From an uncultured Pelagibacteraceae bacterium (GTDB taxonomy: Bacteria; Pseudomonadota; Alphaproteobacteria; Pelagibacterales; Pelagibacteraceae): 64,000 bases of DNA. The stretch's first letter is position 1; the number at the start of each line of letters is the position of its first letter. The notes under the pieces were generated by a model that had not been told where the DNA came from, did not search any database, and saw only the letters and a program-made list of their open reading frames with translations. The stretch spans positions 20,169 to 84,168 of the forward strand of contig CACPCL010000003.1 in assembly GCA_902632445.1 (NCBI GenBank). Direction: 5' to 3'. This document shows positions 48,717 through 57,812 of the stretch, one piece after another. The position numbers and the translations under genes are program-made.

Positions 48717-51161
48717 ATGAAATTTAAAAATTTAGAAATGACAGGTTTCAAATCTTTTTCTGAAAAAACAACTGTGTTAATTGAAAAAGGTCTTACAGGA
48801 ATAGTAGGACCAAACGGTTGTGGAAAATCTAATATAGTCGAAGCTTTAAGATGGTGTATGGGAGAAAACTCCGCCAAAAGTATGAGGGGCTCTGGAATGG
48901 AAGACGTGATTTTTTCTGGTACATCTAATCGTCCGTCAAAAAATATTTCTGAGGTAGCTTTGTTAATGGATAACTTAGAAAAAGATGGTCCATCGCAATA
49001 TAAAGAGTTTGATGAAATAACTGTGAAAAGAAAAATTGAGAAAGATAAAGGATCAAAGTATTTTATAAATGACAAAGAAGTAAGAGCTCGAGATGTTCAA
49101 ACCTTTTTTGCTGATCTATCCACTGGCGCACATTCACCCTCTTTAATAAGCCAAGGAAGAATTGGTCAACTTGTTACAGCAAAACCTATTGAAAGAAAAG
49201 CTATCCTTGAGGAAGCGGCAGGAATTTCGGGCATTCATGCAAGGAGACAAGAGGCAGAAACAAGATTAAATGCAGCTGAAAATAATCTTAAGCGGGCCGA
49301 CGAACTGAAAAGACAACAACAAAAACAACTCGATAATTTAAAAAAACAAGCAGAAGAGGCAACGCGATACAAAGAAATATCAAGAGATATTAAAAAAATT
49401 GAGGCAGGATTATATTTTTTAAAAATAAAGGAAATCGAAAAAGATAAAAAACAAATTTTAGAGAAACTTAGTGAACTTGACGATGAAATAAGCGCAATTA
49501 ATATTGATTATAATCATAATAATACTTTGTTAGAAGAGGAAAATAAAAAACTTGCTCCCTTGAGGGATAAAAAAATGGAAAGTGCTGCCACCCTACAAAA
49601 ATTAAATCTAGATATGAATAACCTTGTTGACGAAGAAGCAAGAGTTAAATCCCTTCAAGAAAAACTTGAAAAATCAATTAAAACAGTAAACTCAGATCTT
49701 GATAGAGAAAAAAGTATTTCTTTAGATGCAGATCTAAATGAGAAACGTATATCAAAAGAAAAAGAGGACTTACTAAACACTGAAAACAAGTTATTAGATG
49801 TTGAAAATAATTCTTCTAAGGAGCTTCAATCATCAAAAAAGCAGCTAGAAATTTTACAAAATCATTTAGATGCCTTATTAGACCAAATTGAAGAAGATAT
49901 AGATCAAGATAAAAGGCTTTCCAAAGAAACTTTTAAAGAATTAAAAAAACTAGTTAAAAAAATTACAATATCTCAAGAAGAATATGCAGAGAAATATGGA
50001 AAAAATAAATCAATAGAAAGTGACTCAATTAAAAGAAAAGAGAGAATTAAGAATATTGATGTCGAATTAGAAAATTGGAGAAACCTAAAAACGAATTCAG
50101 AAAAAATGATTTCTGAACTTAATGATCGTAAAAATAAAATTCAATTAGAACTGAGTGAAAATCAAAAAAATCCAGAAAGAATAGCTACTTCAAAAGGGCA
50201 AAATTTGCAAAATCTTGAAAATATTAAAAAAAGAAATGAAGAAATTGAAAGTGAATTAATTCAGGCTGAAAAAAAATACAATTTAATAAATGAAAATTTA
50301 AGAGAGATTCAATTAAAACTTTCTGACTTAAAAGAGAATAAAGCCAGGAATGAAGCAACAATAGAAGGAATTGAAAATAGAAAGAAAGATTTACTTTATT
50401 CCGTAAAAAATGAACTAAATATTGAAAATGAGTCATCAATTTTACCGCAATCAGATTTGAACGATATTCAAGCGGAAAAATTTCCAACTATTGAAGAACA
50501 GTCAGAAAAAATTGAAAAAACAAAAAAACAAAGAGACTCTTTAGGTTCAGTTAATTTAAGAGCTGATGAAGAGACTAAAAAATACGAAACAGAAATTAAA
50601 AGAATGGAGGATGATAGAGCTGATTTATATTCAGCGATAGTAAAATTGAAAACAAGTATAGACGAATTAAACCAAAAAGGTAGAGAGCGATTGCTTGAAG
50701 CCTATTCAAAAGTGAACAGAAAATTTAATGAAGTATACACAAAATTATTTAATGGCGGAACTGCTAAAATTGAATTAGTTGACTCTGATGATCCTTTAGA
50801 AGCAGGTTTAGAAATGTTTGTTTCTCCCCCTGGAAAAAGATTACAATCAATTACCTTGCTTTCTGGAGGTGAACAAGCTCTAACGGCGTTGTCTCTAATA
50901 TTTGCAGTTTTTTTAGTCAATCCATCTCCTATTTGTGTTTTAGATGAAGTTGATGCTCCGTTAGATGATGCAAACGTTACTAGATTTTGTGCGTTGCTAG
51001 ACGAGCTTACAAAAATAACTAATACCAAATTTATAATAATAACGCATCATGCTCTTACAATGTCTAGAATGGATAGACTTTATGGTGTTACAATGGCTGA
51101 GCAAGGTGTAAGTCAATTAGTTTCTGTTGATCTTCAAAGAGCCGAAGAATTAGTTGCATAA
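48717..51161 (+). CDS. smc: Chromosome segregation protein SMC, short form without recognisable hinge
   Basis: Head_N: MTGFKSFSEKTTVLIEKGLTGIVGPNGCGKSNIVEALRW; Head_C: SITLLSGGEQALTALSLIFAVFLVNPSPICVLDEVDAPLDDANV; 814 aa, central part all predicted coiled coil. Confidence 0.96.
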   Translation: MKFKNLEMTGFKSFSEKTTVLIEKGLTGIVGPNGCGKSNIVEALRWCMGENSAKSMRGSGMEDVIFSGTSNRPSKNISEVALLMDNLEKDGPSQYKEFDEITVKRKIEKDKGSKYFINDKEVRARDVQTFFADLSTGAHSPSLISQGRIGQLVTAKPIERKAILEEAAGISGIHARRQEAETRLNAAENNLKRADELKRQQQKQLDNLKKQAEEATRYKEISRDIKKIEAGLYFLKIKEIEKDKKQILEKLSELDDEISAINIDYNHNNTLLEEENKKLAPLRDKKMESAATLQKLNLDMNNLVDEEARVKSLQEKLEKSIKTVNSDLDREKSISLDADLNEKRISKEKEDLLNTENKLLDVENNSSKELQSSKKQLEILQNHLDALLDQIEEDIDQDKRLSKETFKELKKLVKKITISQEEYAEKYGKNKSIESDSIKRKERIKNIDVELENWRNLKTNSEKMISELNDRKNKIQLELSENQKNPERIATSKGQNLQNLENIKKRNEEIESELIQAEKKYNLINENLREIQLKLSDLKENKARNEATIEGIENRKKDLLYSVKNELNIENESSILPQSDLNDIQAEKFPTIEEQSEKIEKTKKQRDSLGSVNLRADEETKKYETEIKRMEDDRADLYSAIVKLKTSIDELNQKGRERLLEAYSKVNRKFNEVYTKLFNGGTAKIELVDSDDPLEAGLEMFVSPPGKRLQSITLLSGGEQALTALSLIFAVFLVNPSPICVLDEVDAPLDDANVTRFCALLDELTKITNTKFIIITHHALTMSRMDRLYGVTMAEQGVSQLVSVDLQRAEELVA

Positions 51162-51453
51162 AAATACTATGACTATCCCAGATGATTTTAAAACTCGCCT
51201 AAAAATTGCAAAATCAAAAATTAAAAATCAATTAACCGACGATAGTGAAAAACGAGGATCATTCATGGGTAATGCCTTTAAATTAGGTACAGAACTTGTG
51301 GCAGCAGTGGCAGTTGGGACAATAATTGGGTTTATTTTAGATAGCTGGTTTGATACTAAACCTTGGTTTATAATAATTTTCTTTTTTTTGGGAGCGGCAG
51401 CCGGCATGTTAAATGTAATACGGGCTGCTAATAAAATGCAGAAAAGAGAGTAG
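51154..51453 (+). CDS. atpI: ATP synthase protein I (AtpI)
   Basis: 99 aa, two TM segments, GNAFKLGTELVAAVAVGTIIGFILDSWFDTKPWF; upstream of atpB. Confidence 0.88.
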   Translation: MHKNTMTIPDDFKTRLKIAKSKIKNQLTDDSEKRGSFMGNAFKLGTELVAAVAVGTIIGFILDSWFDTKPWFIIIFFFLGAAAGMLNVIRAANKMQKRE

Positions 51454-51462
51454 AAAGTTTAT

Positions 51463-52197
51463 ATGGCAAGCAATCCAATGCAACAATTTACAGTCCATAA
51501 AATTGGACCTGAGATTAAAATTGGAGGATTAGATTTATCTTTTACAAACGCGAGTTTGTTTATGGTTATAAGTACATCGGTCATCTTATTTTTTTTATTT
51601 TTAGGTTCTAAAGAAAAAAAGATAATTCCGAATAAAATCCAATTGATAGCAGAAATGTTCTATACTTTTGTCGCTAAAATGATTAGCGATACCGCTGGTT
51701 CGAAAGCCAAACCTTTTTTTCCGTTTATTTTCAGTTTATTTATGTTTGTACTTTCTTGTAACATGATTGGAATGCTCCCTTATTCTTTCACTGTAACAAG
51801 TCATATAATTGTTACACTTATTTTGGCATTATTTATTTTTATAGCTGTGACGGTAATTGGTTTTATAAAACACGGTTTTAAATATCTAAGTATTTTCGTA
51901 CCAAGTGGGGTTCCAGCTATTCTTCTGCCATTAATTACTATCATCGAGATAATTTCATATTTAAGTAGGCCAGTTAGTTTATCAGTTCGTTTGTTTGCAA
52001 ATATGATGGCAGGTCACACAATGTTAAAAGTTTTTGGAGGTTTTGTAGTAAGTTTAGGATTATTAGGTGGATGGTTACCGCTTAGTTTTTCAGTGGCACT
52101 AACAGGCTTGGAGATTTTAGTTGCATTTTTACAAGCATATGTTTTTGCAATATTAACCTGCATCTACTTAAATGATGCATTAAATTTACACCATTAA
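51463..52197 (+). CDS. atpB: F0F1 ATP synthase subunit a
   Basis: LSRPVSLSVRLFANMMAGHTMLKV with the essential Arg; multi-TM. Confidence 0.97.
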   Translation: MASNPMQQFTVHKIGPEIKIGGLDLSFTNASLFMVISTSVILFFLFLGSKEKKIIPNKIQLIAEMFYTFVAKMISDTAGSKAKPFFPFIFSLFMFVLSCNMIGMLPYSFTVTSHIIVTLILALFIFIAVTVIGFIKHGFKYLSIFVPSGVPAILLPLITIIEIISYLSRPVSLSVRLFANMMAGHTMLKVFGGFVVSLGLLGGWLPLSFSVALTGLEILVAFLQAYVFAILTCIYLNDALNLHH

Positions 52198-52203
52198 TTA
52201 AAA

Positions 52204-52217
52204 AAGGAGGAAAAATG
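52204..52217 (+). promoter_or_regulatory. Strong Shine-Dalgarno for atpE
   Basis: AAGGAGG (52204-52210), 4 nt, ATG (52215). Confidence 0.85.
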
Positions 52218-52442
52218 GAGTTAGAAGCGGCAAAAATGATTGGAGCAGGTCTTGCTGCAATCGCACTAGCTGGAGCTGGAGTAGGAATCGGAATAATATT
52301 CGGTAACTACTTGTCTGGAGCTATGAGAAATCCGTCTGCTGCTCAAAAACAATTCCCTAACTTGTTATTGGGATTTGCTTTAGCAGAGGCAACGGGACTA
52401 TTCGGTCTTGTAGTAGCTTTAATTATTTTATTTGCGTTTTAA
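52215..52442 (+). CDS. atpE: F0F1 ATP synthase subunit c
   Basis: 75 aa hairpin, GAGVGIGIIFGNYLSGAMRNPSAAQKQFPNLLLGFALAEATGLFGLVVALIILF. Confidence 0.97.
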   Translation: MELEAAKMIGAGLAAIALAGAGVGIGIIFGNYLSGAMRNPSAAQKQFPNLLLGFALAEATGLFGLVVALIILFAF

Positions 52443-53028
52443 TAAATTAAATATGAGAAAATATTTAGGCTTGTTAATAACGCTTATAGTTATGAATACT
52501 GATTTGTTTGCGGCTGAGGCTGGTATGCCTCAGCTGGATCCAACCTACTGGGCGTCTCAAGCATTTTGGTTAATTTTAGTTTTTACAATTCTATATATTT
52601 CAATATCGAAATTTTACTTACCCAAAATCAAAAACAATTTAGATGATCGAGAAAATAAAATCAAAGAAGATTTAGAAAATGCCAATAAATTTAAAGAACA
52701 GTCAGATGCGAAACTTAAAGAATATGAAAGTATCTTAGAAAATGCTAAAAAGGAAGTCTCCAAGATACATTTTGAGTCAAAAAATATTTTAGATAAAGAT
52801 ATTCAATCAAAAAAAAAAATAATAGAAAAAGAAATTGAAGAAGAAATTCAAAAAGCTCAAAAAGAAATAGCTGAAATTAAAAAAAATTCTGTTACCTCAA
52901 TTCAAAGTATTTCAGAAAATATTGCTTCAAATATAATTGAAAAAATATCAGGTGATAAACTTAATGAAAGCAGTATAAAGGCTACTGTAAATGATATTTC
53001 TAAACAAAAAATTGGAAAATATTTATGA
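52432..53028 (+). CDS. atpF': F0F1 ATP synthase subunit b'
   Basis: MPQLDPTYWASQAFWLILVFTILYISISKFYLPKI and long charged helix; first of two b-type subunits. Confidence 0.92.
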   Translation: MRFNKLNMRKYLGLLITLIVMNTDLFAAEAGMPQLDPTYWASQAFWLILVFTILYISISKFYLPKIKNNLDDRENKIKEDLENANKFKEQSDAKLKEYESILENAKKEVSKIHFESKNILDKDIQSKKKIIEKEIEEEIQKAQKEIAEIKKNSVTSIQSISENIASNIIEKISGDKLNESSIKATVNDISKQKIGKYL

Positions 53029-53522
53029 CACTAGATGCAACTTTCTGGGTAACAATTTCATTCTTTATTTTTCTTGGAATATTGGTCTATTTCAAGATTC
53101 CTCAAAAAATTAAGAATATCCTTGAACAAAATATTTCAAGTATTAAAGATCAAATAGAAGAGGCTGAAAAGCTTAAAGAAGATGCAAAAAATATTTTAGC
53201 AGAGCATGAGAAAAAGATTAGTAACTCTAAAAATGAAGTAAAGGAGTTGATAAGTAAAGCTAGTGACGAAGCAGAAAAAAACGTAATTAGAGTTAACGAA
53301 GAATTTCATAGTATGATGGAAAATAGAAAAAAAAGTGCAGAAGAGAGGATTAGACAGCTTAAAAATCAAGCCGAAAAGGATATTAAAAATGCATCAGTCA
53401 AAATAGCCTTAGAAGCAGTCGAAAAATTGTTTAAAAACTCTCTTGATAAAAGCAAATTAGATAAAATTTACAGCTCTAGTATAGAAGAAACAAAATTAGC
53501 ACTTAAGAAGAAATCTAGTTAG
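53025..53522 (+). CDS. atpF: F0F1 ATP synthase subunit b
   Basis: DATFWVTISFFIFLGILVYFKIPQKI followed by charged helix. Confidence 0.92.
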   Translation: MTLDATFWVTISFFIFLGILVYFKIPQKIKNILEQNISSIKDQIEEAEKLKEDAKNILAEHEKKISNSKNEVKELISKASDEAEKNVIRVNEEFHSMMENRKKSAEERIRQLKNQAEKDIKNASVKIALEAVEKLFKNSLDKSKLDKIYSSSIEETKLALKKKSS

Positions 53523-53538
53523 AATAGGCCATAAACAT

Positions 53539-55005
53539 ATGGCAAAAAAAACAACTATTATTGGTTCAGGTTTTGGAGGGCTAGCTGCTGCACTCAGATT
53601 AAAAGCTAAAGGTCATAAAGTTACTTTGGTAGAAAAGCATCCTGATCTAGGGGGTCGAGCAAGAGTTTTTAAAAAAGGTCAGTTTATTTACGACGGTGGT
53701 CCGACAGTAATAACTGCGCCATATCTATTTGAAGAATTATTTTCTTTATTTAATAAAAATATTTCTGACTATGTTGAAATAGTGCCTTTAGATTTGTGGT
53801 ACAGATTTGTATTTAGTAATGGCGATACATTCGACTACAATGGTGATGATAAATCTATGGAAGAACAAGTTAAGAAGTTTAACTCTTCTGATTTTGAGGG
53901 ATATAAAAATTTAGTAAATTTTACCGAAAAGATCTTTGATAAAGGTTTTACAGATTTATCTGACAAACCCTTTAATAATTTACTTTTTATGATGAAACAA
54001 ATTCCATCTTTATTAAAATTAAAAAGTTATAAATCAGTCTATAGTTTGGTTTCTAATTATATATCCAATGAAAAATTAAGAAGAGTATTTAGTATGCATC
54101 CTCTTTTAGTAGGTGGGAATCCTTTTAGCACTACTTCAATATATACATTGATTTTATTTTTAGAGAAAAAATGGGGCATTCACTATTCAATGGGCGGAAC
54201 AGGAAGTGTTGTTAAGGCTTTAGAAAAACTTATGATTGAGGAAAATATCAAAATTATTAAAAACGCTGAAGTTACAGAAATACTTACTGAAAACAAAAAG
54301 ATTAAAGGTGTCAAAATTAATAATTCAAAAATAATAAATAGTGACTATGTAATTTGTAACTCCGATCCCCCAAATGTTTATAACAACTTGATAAAATCAA
54401 AAGAGGATTATGATTTTTTGTTTAAACAAAAAATGAAAAGAATGGATTATTCAATGGGATTATTTGTTTATTATTTTGGCTCTAAAAAGAAATATATGGA
54501 TGTTGCTCATCATACAATTTATTTTGGAGAAGCTTATGAAAAACATCTTGATAAAATCTTTGAAAAGAAAATACTTTCTGATGACATAAGCTATTATTTA
54601 CATCGACCATCTGCAACAGATCCTAATATGGCCCCAGAAGGCCAAGACGCTTTTTATGTATTAGTGCCAGTGCCAAATAATTTATCTAAAGTTAATTGGA
54701 TCGAGGAAGGTGATAAATTTAAAGATTTAGTTTTAGATAAAATGGATAAAACTGTTTTACCTGGTATTAAAGAAAATGTGGTAAGTGATTTTTATTTAAC
54801 ACCTGACTACTTCGAAATAGATCTTGCAACTCTTTATGGATCTGGATTTTCAATTCAACCAAAATTTTCTCAGTCGGCTTATTTTAGATTTCATAATCAA
54901 TCTGAAATATATAAAAATTTATACTTTGTGGGTGCTGGCACACATCCAGGCGCTGGAATGCCTGGAGTTCTATCATCGGCAAAAGTTTTAGACAATTTAT
55001 TTTAA
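53539..55005 (+). CDS. crtI: Phytoene desaturase
   Basis: IIGSGFGGLAAALRLKAKGHKVTLVEKHPDLGGRA; LYFVGAGTHPGAGMPGVLSSAKVL. Confidence 0.96.
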   Translation: MAKKTTIIGSGFGGLAAALRLKAKGHKVTLVEKHPDLGGRARVFKKGQFIYDGGPTVITAPYLFEELFSLFNKNISDYVEIVPLDLWYRFVFSNGDTFDYNGDDKSMEEQVKKFNSSDFEGYKNLVNFTEKIFDKGFTDLSDKPFNNLLFMMKQIPSLLKLKSYKSVYSLVSNYISNEKLRRVFSMHPLLVGGNPFSTTSIYTLILFLEKKWGIHYSMGGTGSVVKALEKLMIEENIKIIKNAEVTEILTENKKIKGVKINNSKIINSDYVICNSDPPNVYNNLIKSKEDYDFLFKQKMKRMDYSMGLFVYYFGSKKKYMDVAHHTIYFGEAYEKHLDKIFEKKILSDDISYYLHRPSATDPNMAPEGQDAFYVLVPVPNNLSKVNWIEEGDKFKDLVLDKMDKTVLPGIKENVVSDFYLTPDYFEIDLATLYGSGFSIQPKFSQSAYFRFHNQSEIYKNLYFVGAGTHPGAGMPGVLSSAKVLDNLF

Positions 55006-55853
55006 TGAAAAGTAATTTATTAAAAAAACATGCTAAATCTTTTTATTGGGCAAGTTTTTTTCTTTCGAGTAATACATTGGTCAAATGTTCATCTTTATAT
55101 AATTTCTGTAGAACATTAGACGACATAGTTGATGATGATAATAATCTGAGTGTGAAGAAAGGAATTTTCTCAAAATTTAAAAAAGATTTTGAGAATAAAA
55201 ATCTAGATAATCAAATTATAAAAGATATGTGGTCACTCATTGATAATGAAGGTATTTCTTATCGAATAGTATTAGATTTATTTGATGGAGTAGAAACAGA
55301 CTTAGAGGAAAAAGTAGTGATTAATTCGAAAAAAGAATTACTTGTTTATTCATACAGAGTTGCCGGAACAGTTGGATTAATGATGTCAAAAATAATGAAA
55401 GTAAAAAATAAAGAGGCCCTAAAAGGTGCGATTGATCTTGGTATAGCCATGCAACTTACTAATATTGCCAGAGATGTTTGTGAGGATAAAGCGCGTAGTA
55501 GAAAGTATATTGAACACGATTTTTCATCAATTCGAACTATTATAAATGAGTCTCAAGCATTTTACGAAAAATCATTTACATCTATTAGTAGTATACCAAT
55601 TAAATCTAGATTTTCAGTAATTGTTGCAAGACGAGTTTACAGGAAAATAGGTGACTACATTCTCAAACAAAATAATATAGATAATTATAATAAAGCGGGC
55701 AAAATCTATGTCCCAGTATTTGAAAAGGTAATTCAGACTTTTTTAGCTATTATTGACTTTATTAAATTATTGTTCATAAAAAATTTAAATTACGACAATC
55801 AATTAAATCATAATATTTTAGAACAAGAGATTAATTTGAATGAAAGAATTTGA
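55005..55853 (+). CDS. crtB: Phytoene synthase
   Basis: KHAKSFYWASFFL, YNFCRTLDDIVDD, QLTNIARDVCEDKARSRKYIE. Confidence 0.95.
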   Translation: MKSNLLKKHAKSFYWASFFLSSNTLVKCSSLYNFCRTLDDIVDDDNNLSVKKGIFSKFKKDFENKNLDNQIIKDMWSLIDNEGISYRIVLDLFDGVETDLEEKVVINSKKELLVYSYRVAGTVGLMMSKIMKVKNKEALKGAIDLGIAMQLTNIARDVCEDKARSRKYIEHDFSSIRTIINESQAFYEKSFTSISSIPIKSRFSVIVARRVYRKIGDYILKQNNIDNYNKAGKIYVPVFEKVIQTFLAIIDFIKLLFIKNLNYDNQLNHNILEQEINLNERI

Positions 55854-56907
55854 TTATATTATCATTGGAGGTGGGTGCGCGGGTTTATCTTTGGCCTATG
55901 AGCTTGAAATTAATGATAAGTTAAAGGAGAAAACTTTAGCAATAATAGAATCCCGTGAAGAGTATAAGAGAGACAAAACTTGGTCATTCTGGAAAATATT
56001 TGATCATAATTTTGAAGATTGTGTAATTAAAAGTTGGAATAATTTTACAATTAATACTGCTGAGAACTCTAATGAATTAACAAATAATAAATTTCCTTAC
56101 CAAAGTATCGATAGTGGAAAATTTTACAAAAAGATAAATTCTAAACTCTCCCTAAATTCTAATATTAGTTTTTTTAAAAATCTAAACGAAGTCAATTCAG
56201 AAAATTCAATAATTTTTAATAGTATTTTTGAAAAAGAACTTGATAAATCTGAGTTATGGCAACATTTTCAAGGTATAGAGATAGAGACACCTAAGAACAT
56301 TTTTGATGAGGAAATAATAAACTTAATGGACTTTAATTGTGATCAGAGAAAAGATGTACATTTTTTCTACACATTGCCATTCAGCAAAAATAAAGCTTTG
56401 ATTGAAACTACTTGGTTATCAGATTTAGAAGATCAGAGCCTCAGGGATTATGACCTTCAGTTAGAAAATTATATTAAGAATAATCTGGGTATAAAAAACT
56501 ATAAAATAAATTTTACTGAAAAAGGAGCTATACCACTCTTTTCTCCATCATTAAGTAATAATAATAAAATAATTAATATTGGTTCAGCCGGGGGGATGAC
56601 TCGATTAAGCACAGGTTACACCTTTTTGAATATTCAAGAACATAGCCGTTATATTGTAAAAAATATTGACAATATTAATAAAGTAAAAATATTCTCTATA
56701 GGAAAAAAATATCAATTTTTAGATAAAGTATTTCTAAAGGTATTAGAAAAACATCCCGAAAAGATGCCTAAAATTTTTTTTAATATGTTTAAATCTTCAT
56801 CAAATACGATTATAAAATTTTTATCAAATAAAAGTAATATTATTGAAGACATAAATATTATAAGCAAAATGCCAAAATTAATTTTTTTAAAAGCATTGTT
56901 TAATTAA
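55840..56907 (+). CDS. crtY: Lycopene beta-cyclase (CrtY type)
   Basis: YIIIGGGCAGLSLAYEL, KTWSFW, FFYTLPFSKNKALIETTWLSD, GSAGGMTRLSTGYTFLNIQ. Confidence 0.95.
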   Translation: MKEFDYIIIGGGCAGLSLAYELEINDKLKEKTLAIIESREEYKRDKTWSFWKIFDHNFEDCVIKSWNNFTINTAENSNELTNNKFPYQSIDSGKFYKKINSKLSLNSNISFFKNLNEVNSENSIIFNSIFEKELDKSELWQHFQGIEIETPKNIFDEEIINLMDFNCDQRKDVHFFYTLPFSKNKALIETTWLSDLEDQSLRDYDLQLENYIKNNLGIKNYKINFTEKGAIPLFSPSLSNNNKIINIGSAGGMTRLSTGYTFLNIQEHSRYIVKNIDNINKVKIFSIGKKYQFLDKVFLKVLEKHPEKMPKIFFNMFKSSSNTIIKFLSNKSNIIEDINIISKMPKLIFLKALFN

Positions 56908-57812
56908 TGGAAAATATTAACTTTAAGCACTCAATTATATTTTTTAATTTTTGTATTTTAATAAGCCCTCTTTATCTAATGTTTAATTTTGAACCAGTTA
57001 TATTTTGCTTATTTTTAATTTTAATTTTGGGAATTTCTCACGGTGCATTAGATAATCTCAAAGGAAAAAAGCTTTTAAAATTATATGGATACAAACAAAC
57101 TGTATCTTTTTATCTTGCCTATGTATTAATTTCATCTTTGATAATAATATTTTGGTTGATATTTCCTAATACAATTTTATTACTATTTTTGATTGTGGCC
57201 GCCTATCATTTTGGAAAAGAAGATACAGTATTTTTTTTTAGAAAAAATTTTTTCATATCTGAGTTTTTATTTTTCTTAAAAGGATCAACTGTAATTATGG
57301 CTCCGTTATTATTAAAGAGAGAAGAAACTAATGAAATATTTAGGATTCTAAATTTTAAAGTTTTTGAAGCAGGATTTTTTAGTAATGGATTTTTAATTGG
57401 AATGTTATGTCTTGGTTTTTTATCATCTATGTACATTTCAAAAAAAGAAAACACAAATCTAAAAGGTGTCATGATCATGGACTTCTTTTCTTTAATCATA
57501 CTAAATCTTTTTTTATCGCCTATTTTAGCTTTCACTCTTTATTTTTGTTTTCTTCACTCAATTAGGCATTCGATTACTCTTATTTTTGAGTTGGATAGAT
57601 CTTTCAAGCCGGGGCTTAAAAAATTTATAATTAAAGCTATCCCTTTAACTTTTATAACTGCAGTAATTTTTTTATTTGCAATATATTTTTTAAATAATTT
57701 TTATATGCTTGATGAGGCTATTTATAAGGTAGTATTTATTGGTTTGGCGTCACTTACTTTTCCGCATATATTGTTAGAATATCTTTTAGAAAAAAATGAA
57801 AAAAGAACTTAA
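56907..57812 (+). CDS. blh: Brp/Blh-family beta-carotene 15,15'-dioxygenase
   Basis: Multi-TM with GISHGALDNL, AAYHFGKEDT, FCFLHSIRHS conserved His motifs; downstream of crtY. Confidence 0.9.
   Translation: MENINFKHSIIFFNFCILISPLYLMFNFEPVIFCLFLILILGISHGALDNLKGKKLLKLYGYKQTVSFYLAYVLISSLIIIFWLIFPNTILLLFLIVAAYHFGKEDTVFFFRKNFFISEFLFFLKGSTVIMAPLLLKREETNEIFRILNFKVFEAGFFSNGFLIGMLCLGFLSSMYISKKENTNLKGVMIMDFFSLIILNLFLSPILAFTLYFCFLHSIRHSITLIFELDRSFKPGLKKFIIKAIPLTFITAVIFLFAIYFLNNFYMLDEAIYKVVFIGLASLTFPHILLEYLLEKNEKRT

Noticed and set aside
48717-51161. Short smc as a frameshifted or truncated pseudogene
   Set aside because: Single open frame with both conserved heads intact and normal neighbours; a head-to-head internal deletion without frame loss fits a functional short form better, though assembly error cannot be excluded here.
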